Shown: positions 7,826 to 16,184, counted from the first letter of the stretch. The stretch: DNA of 64,000 nucleotides from Microbacterium dextranolyticum (GCF_016907295.1 NZ_JAFBBR010000001.1:1922001-1986000), one strand, 5' to 3'. A program made the numbers and translations. The notes: a model not told the origin generated them from the sequence alone.

Positions 7826-8805
7826 GCTTCGACACCGATCACACCGATTCGGACGCGCTGGTCACGGTGATCGTGCCGGGACGCGATGTGGAGGCTTTCG
7901 CCTCGGAGGCGATCTCGTCGCTGCGCGCGCAGACGTTCGACCGATGGCACGCGATCCTCGTCGACGACGGCTCACTCGACGCGACGAGCGACATCTTCGC
8001 CGAGGCATCCCGCGACCCCCGCTTCTCGCTCGTCCGGCACGATTCCCCGCGCGGTCTCGGGGCCGCCCGCAATGCGGCGCTCGATCGGGTGTCGACGCCG
8101 TACGTCGGCTTCCTCGACGCCGATGACGTCATGACCCCGCACGCCCTCGAGCTCCTCGTCGCGTCGCTCACCGCCTCCGGCAGCGACGTCGCCGTCGGCG
8201 CCTATGTGCGTCTGCGCCCCGACGATCGCGGAGGCTACTCGGCGGGCGACGTGCAACCGTGGGTCCGCGCCGCGACCTCGCCTCGCCGCACCGGCACCAC
8301 ACTCGCCGCTCACCCGGAGGTGTCGGGGAACATCGTCGCCTGGTCGAAGCTCAGCCGGGTGGAGTTGTGGCGGCGTCACGACCTGCGGTTCCCCGAAGGG
8401 GTTCTCTACGAAGATCAGATCGTGACCCAGCGTCTCTACACACACGCCCGCGGGATCGATGTCCTCCCCGACGTCGTCGTGCAGTGGCGTGAGCGCGCCG
8501 ACGGCTCCTCGATCACGCAGCACACTGACAGCGTGCCCGTCCTGACGGACTACCTCGCGGGGCTGCGTGGGGGTCTGCGCATCCTCGATGCCGCCGGGCA
8601 CCGGGCCGCGGCACGCTCTCGTGTGCGACTCATCCTCGAGATGGATGCACCGTCCCTCGTGCGGATCGCCCAGGGCCACTCCGACCCGGCGTACCGCCGA
8701 CTGCTGGGAGCGTTCGCCCGCGAACTCGTCGCCCGCGCCGAACTCGAGGGGCTGAAGGTCGAGCCCGCAGCGGCAGAGCTGGGGAGCGCAGCCGCACTCT
8801 GGTGA
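7822..8805 (+). CDS. Family 2 glycosyltransferase
   Basis: A 327-residue GT-A fold enzyme. The N-terminal nucleotide-sugar domain shows VTVIVPGRDVEAF, the donor-binding ILVDDGSLDATSDI and the metal-binding FLDADD near residue 95. YEDQIVTQRLY is a likely acceptor or catalytic-base region. There are no membrane helices, so it is probably cytosolic or peripheral. The GTG overlaps the cysteine desulfurase stop (GTGA), so it is co-transcribed with the NAD genes although no metabolic link is obvious. The donor and acceptor cannot be told from the sequence. Cell-wall teichoic or polysaccharide decoration is the usual role of such enzymes in this family. Confidence 0.88.
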   Translation: MSFDTDHTDSDALVTVIVPGRDVEAFASEAISSLRAQTFDRWHAILVDDGSLDATSDIFAEASRDPRFSLVRHDSPRGLGAARNAALDRVSTPYVGFLDADDVMTPHALELLVASLTASGSDVAVGAYVRLRPDDRGGYSAGDVQPWVRAATSPRRTGTTLAAHPEVSGNIVAWSKLSRVELWRRHDLRFPEGVLYEDQIVTQRLYTHARGIDVLPDVVVQWRERADGSSITQHTDSVPVLTDYLAGLRGGLRILDAAGHRAAARSRVRLILEMDAPSLVRIAQGHSDPAYRRLLGAFARELVARAELEGLKVEPAAAELGSAAALW

Positions 8806-8832
8806 CTCGCCGGCGGACGGCCGCGGGCTACC

Positions 8833-8852
8833 CGTCGCCCCTCGGGGCGACG
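8833..8852 (+). terminator. Hairpin after the NAD operon
   Basis: CGTCGCCC and GGGCGACG form an 8-bp perfect stem around a four-base CTCG loop, 28 bases after the last stop. There is no T-tract, as is common for terminators in high-GC actinobacteria. Confidence 0.55.
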
Positions 8853-8868
8853 GCGGGATCACCACGAC

Positions 8869-8874
8869 TAGGGT
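8869..8874 (+). promoter_or_regulatory. -10 box TAGGGT, leaderless layout, for the 62-aa protein
   Basis: TAGGGT ends six bases before the ATG at 8881, placing the expected transcription start at the start codon. No ribosome binding site can fit. Confidence 0.55.
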
Positions 8875-8880
8875 GGACCC

Positions 8881-9069
8881 ATGTCCGGCACCTCCGAGAA
8901 CCTCCCCGACGGCCCCGACCTCGACGCCCTGCGGCACGAGATCGACGAGCTGAAGAAGATCCCGACCGAAGAGCTCGTGAACCCCACGCCCGAACTCGTC
9001 GAGGAGAACGCCCCGACCCCCGCGCCGACCGACGCGATCGGTTCGGAGGACTGGCACGACAAGCGCTGA
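8881..9069 (+). CDS. Small acidic hypothetical protein (62 aa)
   Basis: A soluble acidic protein with a short amphipathic helix (LDALRHEIDELKKIPTEEL) followed by a proline-rich stretch (VNPTPELVEENAPTPAPT) and the end SEDWHDKR. I recognise no family and can propose no function. It stands alone between a terminator hairpin and the convergent ABC transporter gene and has its own -10 box right before the ATG. Codon use matches its neighbours, so it is likely a genuine gene. Its protein-binding-like helix plus disordered tail could suit a regulatory partner, but that is only a guess. Confidence 0.65.
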   Translation: MSGTSENLPDGPDLDALRHEIDELKKIPTEELVNPTPELVEENAPTPAPTDAIGSEDWHDKR

Positions 9070-9102
9070 CCGCGATGCCGATCGGTCGGTCGCGTACAAC
9101 GC

Positions 9103-11151
9103 TCAGCTGATCGGCGCCCAGTGCTCTCCGACGTCATCGGCGGCCGTCGCCGTGCCGGGGGCCGACGCCATCGGGCTCTCCCGGACGGCCCCGGACGGCG
9201 CTCGGTCGGCGCGACGCTCGGGCAGCGCCGACCGCGGGGAGACCGCGTCGTCGAAGCCTTCGATGCGCGACGCCGCGAGCTGCTCGGCGGCGAGCTCGGC
9301 GTAGAGGCCACCCCGGGTCAGCAGTTCGGTGTGGGTGCCCGACTCGACGATCCGCCCCGCATCGACGACGTGGATGACATCGGCGGCGATCACCGTGGAC
9401 AGCCGGTGCGCGATCGACAGCGTCGTGCGACCGGAGGCCGCGTTGTCGAGTGCTTCTTGCACGACTCGCTCCGACACGGTGTCGAGGGCCGATGTGGCCT
9501 CGTCGAGGAGCAGCACCGGCGGGTCCTTCAGCAGCACCCGCGCGATGGCGATCCGCTGCTTCTCACCGCCCGACAACCGGTATCCGCGCTCGCCGACGAC
9601 GGTGTCGTAGCCGTCTGCGAAGCCCGTGATGACATGGTGGATGTTCGCCGCCACGCACGCCGCCTCGAGTTCGGCGTCGGTGGCATCCGGCTTCGCGTAG
9701 CGCAGGTTGTCGCGGACGGTCGCGTGGAAGAGGTAGGTCTCCTGAGAGACGATGCCCACCTGCCCGATGATCGACGTCTGGGCGAGCGTGCGGACGTCCG
9801 CACCGGCGAACAGCACCGCGCCCCCGGATGCCTCGTACAGGCGCGGCGCGAGGTAGAGGATCGTCGTCTTCCCCGCGCCGGACGGGCCGACGAAGGCGAT
9901 GTGCTGACCGTGCTCGGCGACGAACGAGACGCCGTCGAGGGTCGGCCGCGCATCCGGCGCGGCGTCGGGGTAGCGGAACACCACATCGCGGAACTCGATG
10001 CGACCGAGCGGGCCGGGCGCGTCGGCGACGTCGAGGGCGTCCGGATCGTCGCGGATCGCGGGCACGAGGTCGAGGTACTCGAAAATCCGAGCGAACAGGG
10101 CACGAGAGGTCTGCACGTCCAGGGCGACGCGCATGAGTCCCATGAGCGGCATCAGCAGCCGCGCCTGCACGGTCGTGAAGGCGACGATCGTGCCGGCCGT
10201 GATCACCGCTCCGCCGGCGTCGCCGGTGACGAGGTATCCGGCGACCAGGTAGATCACCGCGGGCACCGACGACATCAGCACCTGCACGACCGCGAAGAAC
10301 CCTTGACCGCTCATGGCGCGTCGCACCTGCAGACGCACCTGGTTGGCGTTCTCGTGTCGATAGCGTTCCGATTCGGTGCCCTGACGACCCATCGCCTTCG
10401 AGAGCAGGATGCCTGAGACCGACAGCGTCTCCTGCGTGATGCTCGTCAGCTCGCTCAACGACTCCTGCGTCTGACCTGCGATGCGCGCGCGCACCTGACC
10501 GACGCGGCGCTGCACGAGCACGAGCAGGGGCATCAGAATCACCGAGATGACGGTCAGCCGCGGATCGATCAGGATCATCGCGACCAGTGCGGAGGCCACC
10601 GTGACCGCATTGCCGAGAATGCTCGTGACCGTGTTGGTCAAAACGGCCGACACCCCGCCGACGTCGTTCTGCAGACGCGACTGGATGACACCCGTCTTGG
10701 TGCGGGTGAAGAAGCCCAGCTCCATCTCTTGGAGGTGATCGAACAGTCGCACGCGCAGGTCCCCCGTCACGGCGTTCCCGACGGTCGCGGTGAGCCATGT
10801 CTGCACGACGCCGAGAACGGCGGAGAGCAGGAACAGCCCGATCATCGCACCGACCAAGCGCCAGAGGAGGGCGAGGTCGGGGGACGTCCCGCTCGCGGGG
10901 AACAGCGCGTCGTCGAAGATGCGTTGGATGATGAGCGGCGGGACCACCCCGATCGCGGCCCCGACGATCACGAGGATGCCGGTGATGAGCATGCGACCGC
11001 GGTACGGGCGGAACATGGCGAGCACGCGGCCGCGCAGGTTCGGGATGTCGGGGGCCTCGGCGTTGAGCCGTCGCTGCGCCGCCTCGTCGACGCCGCGGAA
11101 CGCGACGGCGCCGCGCGACGGCGGGCCGCCGGCGTGCCCTCCCATAGTCAT
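9103..11151 (-). CDS. ABC transporter, fused membrane and ATPase domains (MsbA/LmrA-like exporter)
   Basis: A 682-residue half-transporter that would work as a homodimer or with a partner. Six transmembrane helices lie between about residues 50 and 345. The ATPase domain has Walker A GPSGAGKTT (422-430), the Q-loop in GQVGIVSQETYLF, signature LSGGEKQR (526-533), Walker B VLLLDEATSALD (about 546-557) and the switch histidine in LSIAHRLSTV. The orientation and domain order are those of exporters of lipids or drugs. The substrate cannot be predicted. The C-terminal 70 residues are a disordered extension. The ATG at 11151 follows a -10 box by six bases, so the message is probably leaderless. Confidence 0.92.
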   Translation of the reverse strand: MTMGGHAGGPPSRGAVAFRGVDEAAQRRLNAEAPDIPNLRGRVLAMFRPYRGRMLITGILVIVGAAIGVVPPLIIQRIFDDALFPASGTSPDLALLWRLVGAMIGLFLLSAVLGVVQTWLTATVGNAVTGDLRVRLFDHLQEMELGFFTRTKTGVIQSRLQNDVGGVSAVLTNTVTSILGNAVTVASALVAMILIDPRLTVISVILMPLLVLVQRRVGQVRARIAGQTQESLSELTSITQETLSVSGILLSKAMGRQGTESERYRHENANQVRLQVRRAMSGQGFFAVVQVLMSSVPAVIYLVAGYLVTGDAGGAVITAGTIVAFTTVQARLLMPLMGLMRVALDVQTSRALFARIFEYLDLVPAIRDDPDALDVADAPGPLGRIEFRDVVFRYPDAAPDARPTLDGVSFVAEHGQHIAFVGPSGAGKTTILYLAPRLYEASGGAVLFAGADVRTLAQTSIIGQVGIVSQETYLFHATVRDNLRYAKPDATDAELEAACVAANIHHVITGFADGYDTVVGERGYRLSGGEKQRIAIARVLLKDPPVLLLDEATSALDTVSERVVQEALDNAASGRTTLSIAHRLSTVIAADVIHVVDAGRIVESGTHTELLTRGGLYAELAAEQLAASRIEGFDDAVSPRSALPERRADRAPSGAVRESPMASAPGTATAADDVGEHWAPIS

Positions 11152-11157
11152 TGCGTC

Positions 11158-11163
11158 ACTCTA
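11158..11163 (-). promoter_or_regulatory. -10 box TAGAGT, leaderless layout, for the ABC exporter
   Basis: On the minus strand TAGAGT ends six bases before the ATG at 11151. Confidence 0.5.
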
Positions 11164-11191
11164 ACCCCGGCATCCGACGCCGGCGCCGTGG

Positions 11192-11839
11192 TCAGCCGAG
11201 GCCCGCGACGAGGTTGATCACCGTGGCGAGGATGACGGCGCCGAAGAGATAGGCCAGCAGCGTCTGGGCGACCACGATGCGGCGGATCTCGTTCGCCTCG
11301 ATGTTGGTGTCGGAGACCTGGTAGGTCATGCCGAGGCCGACGGAGAAGTACCCGAAGTCGGAGTACATCGGGTCCTCGTCCTGATTGAAATCGATCCCGC
11401 CCGCGACGCCCGCCTCGCGTCGCGCATAGAAGCGGTGCGCGTAGCGGAGCATGTAGTCGACCTGGATGAGCGCCCACGAGGCGGCAACCGCGATCACCGC
11501 GATCCCCGCCACCAGGCGCGCCGTCGCCGGTGTGTCGTGACTGCCGGCGAGCACGGCGACGACGGCGCCGAGGCTCGCCACACTGCCGGTGAGGGCGATC
11601 GTGCGGGCGAGCACGCGGCCCGGGTCTTCCGTCGTCGCGTGCGTCCGCGTCCGCGCGGCATCCATCGGCCACAGCGCTGTCAGCAACCAGGCGACGTTGG
11701 CGATCGCGAGCGCCGCCCAGCCGGCGAGGAGCCCTGCAACCCAGCCGAGAGGCGGGACGATCGCGACCGCGACCGCGACGCCGACGCCGATGGACACGGG
11801 GCCGCGAACGGCCACGCGGGAGTGGTGACGGGATGCCAT
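11192..11839 (-). CDS. DUF1345 family membrane protein
   Basis: A 215-residue integral membrane protein with about five helices. Helical stretches include VSIGVGVAVAVAIVPPLGWVA, a pair around residues 65-120, and a C-terminal one, LAYLFGAVILATVINLV. The conserved DUF1345 block around IDFNQDEDPMYSDFGYFSVGLGM sits before the last helices. The family's function is unknown. The ATG at 11839 is the best start; a GTG at 11860 in frame would add seven residues. It is 40 bases downstream of the ABC exporter start and reads the same way, so they could share regulation, but each probably has its own promoter. Confidence 0.82.
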   Translation of the reverse strand: MASRHHSRVAVRGPVSIGVGVAVAVAIVPPLGWVAGLLAGWAALAIANVAWLLTALWPMDAARTRTHATTEDPGRVLARTIALTGSVASLGAVVAVLAGSHDTPATARLVAGIAVIAVAASWALIQVDYMLRYAHRFYARREAGVAGGIDFNQDEDPMYSDFGYFSVGLGMTYQVSDTNIEANEIRRIVVAQTLLAYLFGAVILATVINLVAGLG

Positions 11840-11990
11840 TGCGCGATCGTCCCACGTCACTGCGGAATACGGTGTCCGACCCGGCGGTTACTGTGGAGGT
11901 CGCGCCCGCGGCGATCTTCTCCGGCCGCGTTCCTCCGGATCCGCGCATCACCTCTCTCGTACGTCCCACCCGATGACCCCAGGAGCGCCC

Positions 11991-13517
11991 ATGGCATCCG
12001 TCGACACCGGCACCGAGTCCGTCGACCCCCTCGACCCGTCCGAGACCAACGACGCCCCGCCGAGGGACCCCATCGGCGCGAAGGAGAACCGCGTCATCTG
12101 GCTGCTGCTCGCGGCCGCGTTCGTCGCGATCCTGAACGAGACCACGATGGGTGTCGCGATCCCTCACCTCATCGGCGACCTCGACATCACCGCCGTGGCG
12201 GCGCAATGGCTGACGACGGCATTCATGCTCACGATGGCCGTCGTCATCCCGACCACGGGATTCCTCCTCAATCGGTTCTCGACCCGCGCGATGTTCGTGA
12301 CCGCGATGGGGCTCTTCTCGGCGGGAACGCTGATCGCCGTTCTCGCTCCCGGCTTCGAGGTGCTCGTCGTGGCCCGCGTCGTCCAGGCATCCGGCACGGC
12401 GATCATGATGCCGCTGCTCATGACGACCCTGATGACCGTCGTGCCGCCGCATCTGCGCGGGCGCATGATGGGGCGGATGAGCGTCGTGATCTCGCTCGCG
12501 CCGGCGATCGGTCCGACGATGGCCGGAATCGTGCTCGACACCCTCAGCTGGCGCTGGATCTTCGCGATCGTGCTGCCGATCGCGCTGATCGCGCTCGTCG
12601 CCGGCATCCGGTGGATCCCGAACATCGGTGAGCGGACACATGCACCCCTCGACGTCGTCTCGGTCGTCCTGTCGGCGCTCGGCTTCGGCGGCCTGGTGTT
12701 CGGCCTCAGCCAGATCGGCGGCGACCACGGCGGCACATCCTCCCCCGATGCGTCGGGCGCGAGCACGGTGACACTCGTCATCGCTCTGGCAATCGGAGTG
12801 GTCGCACTCGCCCTGTTCGTGTGGCGTCAGCTCGCGCTGCAGAAGGTCGATGACGCTCTTCTGGACCTTCGGATCTTCCGCTCGGGGAACTTCTCGCTGT
12901 CCGTCGCGCACTTCGCCGTCATGTCGCTCGCGTTCTTCGGCACGATCACGGCGCTGCCTCTCTATCTGCAGGGAACGCTGCGGATGAGCGCCACGGAGTC
13001 GGGACTCGCGGTGCTGCCCGGAGCGCTCGCGATGGGTCTGCTCGGGCCCGTCATCGGCAGGATCTACGATCAACGCGGCACGCGCGTGCTCCTGCTGCCC
13101 GGCACGATCATCGTTCTGGCGGTGCTCTGGGGCTTCACAACCCTCACCGAGTCGACTCCGGTGTGGATCATCGTCGTGGCGCAGACGCTGTTCTCGGTGG
13201 GGCTCGCGATGTCGTTCACCCCGCTGTTCACCGCGTCGCTCGGTTCGCTGCCGCCCCGGTTCTACTCGTATGGCAGTGCGACGGTCTCCACCGTCCAGCA
13301 GGTGGCCGGCGCCGCAGGCATCGCACTGCTCATCACGATCATGTCGTCGGTGGGCGCGGCGGCAGCGCAGGCGGGCACCGAGGCGCACGCGGCCGGAGCC
13401 GCCGGCGCACGGGCTGCGTTCCTGCTGGCGGCGATCATCGCGACACCGCTGCTGATCAGCGCGTTCTTCATCCGCAAGCCCGCCGATGCCATCGAGGATG
13501 CGCCGCCGGCGCACTGA
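11991..13517 (+). CDS. DHA2-type MFS multidrug efflux transporter
   Basis: A 508-residue proton-driven exporter of the 14-helix DHA2 (EmrB/QacA) type. After about 40 soluble residues, helix 1 ends with the family motif ILNETTMGVAIPHL. WLTTAFMLTMAVVIPTTGFL is helix 2, and motif C appears as VVISLAPAIGPTMAGIV. Further helices run to about residue 500, with the second half starting at FSLSVAHFAVMSLAFF. The ATG at 11991 is chosen over one at 11973 because AGGAG sits five bases upstream of it. The gene is followed by a strong hairpin. Substrate unknown; no regulator gene is adjacent. Confidence 0.92.
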   Translation: MASVDTGTESVDPLDPSETNDAPPRDPIGAKENRVIWLLLAAAFVAILNETTMGVAIPHLIGDLDITAVAAQWLTTAFMLTMAVVIPTTGFLLNRFSTRAMFVTAMGLFSAGTLIAVLAPGFEVLVVARVVQASGTAIMMPLLMTTLMTVVPPHLRGRMMGRMSVVISLAPAIGPTMAGIVLDTLSWRWIFAIVLPIALIALVAGIRWIPNIGERTHAPLDVVSVVLSALGFGGLVFGLSQIGGDHGGTSSPDASGASTVTLVIALAIGVVALALFVWRQLALQKVDDALLDLRIFRSGNFSLSVAHFAVMSLAFFGTITALPLYLQGTLRMSATESGLAVLPGALAMGLLGPVIGRIYDQRGTRVLLLPGTIIVLAVLWGFTTLTESTPVWIIVVAQTLFSVGLAMSFTPLFTASLGSLPPRFYSYGSATVSTVQQVAGAAGIALLITIMSSVGAAAAQAGTEAHAAGAAGARAAFLLAAIIATPLLISAFFIRKPADAIEDAPPAH

Positions 13518-13540
13518 TCACTCGGCCACCCCACATACGC

Positions 13541-13573
13541 CGCGCCCCGGTTTCGTCCAGAAACCGGGGCGCG
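13541..13573. terminator. Strong bidirectional hairpin between convergent genes
   Basis: CGCGCCCCGGTTT and AAACCGGGGCGCG make a perfect 13-bp stem with a seven-base loop. It sits between the DHA2 gene and the convergent tiny cysteine-rich gene. The A/T end of the stem supplies a run of T in either direction. Confidence 0.8.
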
Positions 13574-13606
13574 CGGCCGACGTGGACGTCGGACGACGAG
13601 GCGGGC

Positions 13607-13723
13607 TCAGCCGATGCTGCAGCTACCGCCGCAGCACGACGGAGCGTCGTCCACCGGTAGAAGGAGGTTCTTCTCGTCGGGGACGGGCTGCAGCGAGGGG
13701 GTCGGAAGGTTCGAGGTGGCCAT
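13607..13723 (-). CDS. Tiny protein with C-terminal CCGGSC motif (38 aa)
   Basis: Thirty-eight residues starting MATSNLPTPSLQPVP and ending in DDAPSCCGGSCSIG. The three cysteines lie within six residues at the extreme C-terminus, which suggests a metal- or thiol-reactive tail or a modification site. The rest is short, proline-containing and acidic. I do not recognise a family and do not assign a function. Support for a real gene: a TACAAT -10 box ends six bases before the ATG, a strong terminator lies just after the stop, and the frame carries normal codon use. It has no obvious operon partner; the next gene upstream, a small membrane protein, starts at 13967. Confidence 0.62.
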   Translation of the reverse strand: MATSNLPTPSLQPVPDEKNLLLPVDDAPSCCGGSCSIG

Positions 13724-13729
13724 GCCTGG

Positions 13730-13735
13730 ATTGTA
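13730..13735 (-). promoter_or_regulatory. -10 box TACAAT, leaderless layout, for the CCGGSC peptide
   Basis: On the minus strand TACAAT ends six bases before the ATG at 13723. It is one of the best -10 matches in the window. Confidence 0.55.
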
Positions 13736-13757
13736 CGCCGAGCCGGGGGGCGCGGGG

Positions 13758-13967
13758 TCAGACGCCGAGCTTCTTGGCAGCCTTCTTCGCCGCCTTGTCC
13801 AGAACCTTGCGCGACTGACGCCGAGCCTTCCGCAGCGACGGATCGTCCCACAGGTGCTTGGCCGCGCCGCTGATCTCGCGATAGCGCGAGCGCCCGGCGC
13901 GGGCACCGAGGACATAGGCGGCAGCGCCGACGGCGGCGAGCGAGAGCCAGTAAGTGAAGCGCGACAT
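13758..13967 (-). CDS. Small membrane-anchored basic protein (69 aa)
   Basis: One N-terminal membrane segment, TYWLSLAAVGAAAYVLGA, is followed by AGRSRYREI and a strongly basic cytoplasmic tail ending DKAAKKAAKKLGV. This single-helix plus lysine/arginine-rich tail resembles the small YtxH-like proteins common in actinobacteria. GAGAGGAT upstream of the ATG at 13967 serves as a ribosome binding site. Function unknown. The basic tail could touch nucleic acid or acidic lipids, but nothing in the context tests that. Confidence 0.7.
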   Translation of the reverse strand: MSRFTYWLSLAAVGAAAYVLGARAGRSRYREISGAAKHLWDDPSLRKARRQSRKVLDKAAKKAAKKLGV

Positions 13968-14106
13968 ATCGATCCTCTCGACGAAATGTATCCCTCGAGC
14001 CTAGGTCGACGTTCCGCACCGCTCGAGGGGTTGACAGGACGCATCTCGCGCGTCGATGAGGTCGATGTCGCGGCATCCCCCGTCACGGATCGGCCACAGC
14101 GACTGA

Positions 14107-14125
14107 TTAGGATTGGCTTACCTAC
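14107..14125. promoter_or_regulatory. DtxR/IdeR-type iron box over the promoter of the siderophore operon
   Basis: The 19 bases TTAGGATTGGCTTACCTAC match the DtxR/IdeR operator consensus TTAGGTTAGGCTAACCTAA at 15 positions and keep its dyad. They cover a TAGGAT -10 box (14108-14113), about 65 bases ahead of the binding-protein start. This predicts repression when iron is plentiful. Confidence 0.78.
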
Positions 14126-14189
14126 CCTGCACGAGCCGATCCGTCCCCCACGGGATCGCCTCGTCACCATTCGAAAGGTGTCTTTCTCC

Positions 14190-15137
14190 ATGCGTCCTCC
14201 CGCGCCCCGCCGAGCTCTGACGCTCATCGCCGCCGTCGCCGCCCTCGGCGTCATCCTCACCGGCTGCTCCGCCGCATCACGCCCCGACGCCACCACGTCG
14301 ATGAGTGCAGCAAGCGCCGGGACGCACGCGGTCGAGCACGCACGCGGCACGACCGAGGTCCCCGACAGCCCGCAGCGCGTGGTCGTCCTCGAACCGGTCG
14401 AGCTCGACACCGCCGTGGCACTCGGCGTGACCCCGGTCGGCGCGGCCCTCCCCGCCAACGTCGGAGGCGTGCCGGCGTACCTCGGCGTGAGCGGCGTCCA
14501 GTCCGTGGGCACCGTCGCCGAGCCTGACCTCGAGGCGATCGCCTCCCTCAGGCCCGACCTGATCCTCGGCACCGAAGCCCGCCATTCGAAGCTGTACGAC
14601 CAGCTCTCCGCGATCGCTCCGACGGTCTTCATGAAGACGCAGGCCGACCCGTGGCAGCGAAACGTCGCACTCATCGGCGACGCCCTCGGCCACCGCACGC
14701 AGGCGATGGCGCTCGTCGACGACTTCAATTCCCGCTGCGCGCGGATCGCGTCGGAGTATCCCGTCGCCGGAAAGACCGCCAACTTCGTCCGGCCGCTCAG
14801 CGAGACATCGCTGCGGATCTACTCCCCCACGTCGTTCGCGGGGAGCGCGCTGGCCTGCGTCGGACTCACGATCCCCGCCCAGCCCTGGGACGGCGACGGC
14901 GGCATCGGTCGAGACATTTCGCCCGAGAACATCCTCGATGCGAAAGCCGACTACGTCTTCGTCAGCAGCATCGATCCCGCGGATGCCACGACGACGCCCC
15001 CCGCCATCACGCGCAACGCGGGCGAGTTCCCCTCGCTGACGCTCGTCGACACGAGCTACTGGCTCTCGGGGGTCGGGCCCAAGGGCGGCGAGCTCGTCCT
15101 CGACGACATCGAGAAGTTCCTCGCCGCGCACCGGTGA
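14190..15137 (+). CDS. Iron-siderophore ABC transporter substrate-binding lipoprotein
   Basis: A 315-residue FecB/FepB-class (type III) periplasmic binding protein. It begins with a lipoprotein signal: basic start, hydrophobic stretch LTLIAAVAALGVILTG, then the lipobox cysteine in LTGCSA (Cys28). The mature part has the family strand RVVVLEPVELDTAVALGVTP, the second-lobe entry YDQLSAIAPTVFMKT and the closing VDTSYWLSGVGPKG. It would sit outside the membrane, catch a ferric siderophore and hand it to the permeases that follow. An iron box overlaps its promoter. The ATG at 14190 is preceded by GAAAGGTG. It overlaps the next gene by GTGA. Confidence 0.92.
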   Translation: MRPPAPRRALTLIAAVAALGVILTGCSAASRPDATTSMSAASAGTHAVEHARGTTEVPDSPQRVVVLEPVELDTAVALGVTPVGAALPANVGGVPAYLGVSGVQSVGTVAEPDLEAIASLRPDLILGTEARHSKLYDQLSAIAPTVFMKTQADPWQRNVALIGDALGHRTQAMALVDDFNSRCARIASEYPVAGKTANFVRPLSETSLRIYSPTSFAGSALACVGLTIPAQPWDGDGGIGRDISPENILDAKADYVFVSSIDPADATTTPPAITRNAGEFPSLTLVDTSYWLSGVGPKGGELVLDDIEKFLAAHR

Positions 15138-16184
15138 CCGCCACCCTTACCGCCGTGCGCACGGCGGCGCACCCGCCCGCGAGCCGGCCCGGCCGGGCTC
15201 GCGGGCGGGATCCTCGCTCTCATCGCTCTCCTCCTCGTCTCCGTCACGCTGTCGCTCGCACTCGGGTCGAACCCGCTCGACTTGGCGACGGTCCTGGACG
15301 CCCTGCGAGGAGCGGGTTCCGCGGAAGCCCAGTACGTCGTGGGCGATCTCCGGCTGCCGCGCACCGTCACGGGCATCGTCGTCGGCGTGGCCCTCGGCGC
15401 GGCGGGCGCGCTCATCCAGGCATTCACCCGGAATCCGCTCGCCGACCCGGGCATCCTCGGCGTGAACGCCGGCGCAGCCTTCGCCGTGGCCGTGGGCATC
15501 GCCTTCTTCGGTCTGCGCGACATCGCCTCCGTCGTTTGGCTCGCGTTCCTCGGTGCGCTCGTGGTCACCGTCGCGGTCTATCTGATCGGCTCGTCCGGGC
15601 GAGGCGCCGCCGACCCCATCCGGCTCACCCTGGCCGGCGTCGCGCTCGGGGCGGTCTTCGCCGGGCTGACGACCGGGATGACCCTGAGCAACCCGGACGC
15701 ATTCGACCAGATGCGCTCGTGGCACGCCGGCTCGCTCCTCGGCCGCGGGTTCGACGTGCTCACCCCGGTGCTGCCGTTCGCCGCTCTCGGCGCGGTCGCG
15801 GCACTGGTCCTGGCGCCCGGACTCAATGCGCTGGCCCTCGGCGAGGACGTCGCACGGGCGCAGGGGGCGAATGTCGGCGGCATCCGGATCGGCGTCATCG
15901 CGACCGTCACCGTACTCGCCGGCACCGCGACCGCGCTCGCAGGACCGATCGCGTTCGTCGGACTCATGGTGCCGCACGTGGTGCGGTGGACCTTCGGCGT
16001 CGACCAGCGTCGCATCCTGCCGCTGTCGATACTCCTCGCGCCGAGCATCGTCCTGCTCTCGGACGTTCTGGGCCGGATCCTCATCGCACCGGCGGAGATC
16101 CCGGTCGGCATCGTAACGCCGTTCATCGGGGCGCCCCTGCTGATCGCGCTCGCACGCCGGCGGAGAGCGAGCACTCTCGGATGA
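15134..16184 (+). pseudogene. FecCD-family siderophore permease, frameshifted near the N-terminus
   Basis: From 15282 the frame encodes a clear FecCD permease: LPRTVTGIVVGVALGAAGALIQ, FTRNPLADPGILGVNAGAAF and the C-terminal GPIAFVGLMVPHVVRW. It has no usable start. Upstream in that frame, helix 1 (LAGGILALIALLLVSVTLSL) is intact but no ATG or GTG precedes it before a stop at 15135-15137. The natural start, the GTG at 15134 overlapping the previous stop, gives MTATLTAVRTAAHPPASRP in a different frame. One extra base near 15185-15200 (GC-rich run CCGGCCCGGCCGGGCTCGCG) joins the two. A TTG at 15282 could start a shorter protein lacking helix 1. Real mutation or base-call error. Confidence 0.82.

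Noticed and set aside
11148..13514. A 788-codon minus-strand frame opposite the DHA2 transporter
   Set aside because: Its composition is Arg/His/Asp-rich with no motif, while the plus strand encodes a clear transporter with a good ribosome binding site.
15282..16184. First permease starting normally at the TTG at 15282
   Set aside because: This start would remove the first membrane helix, which is encoded intact just upstream in the same frame. A frameshift explains the arrangement better.
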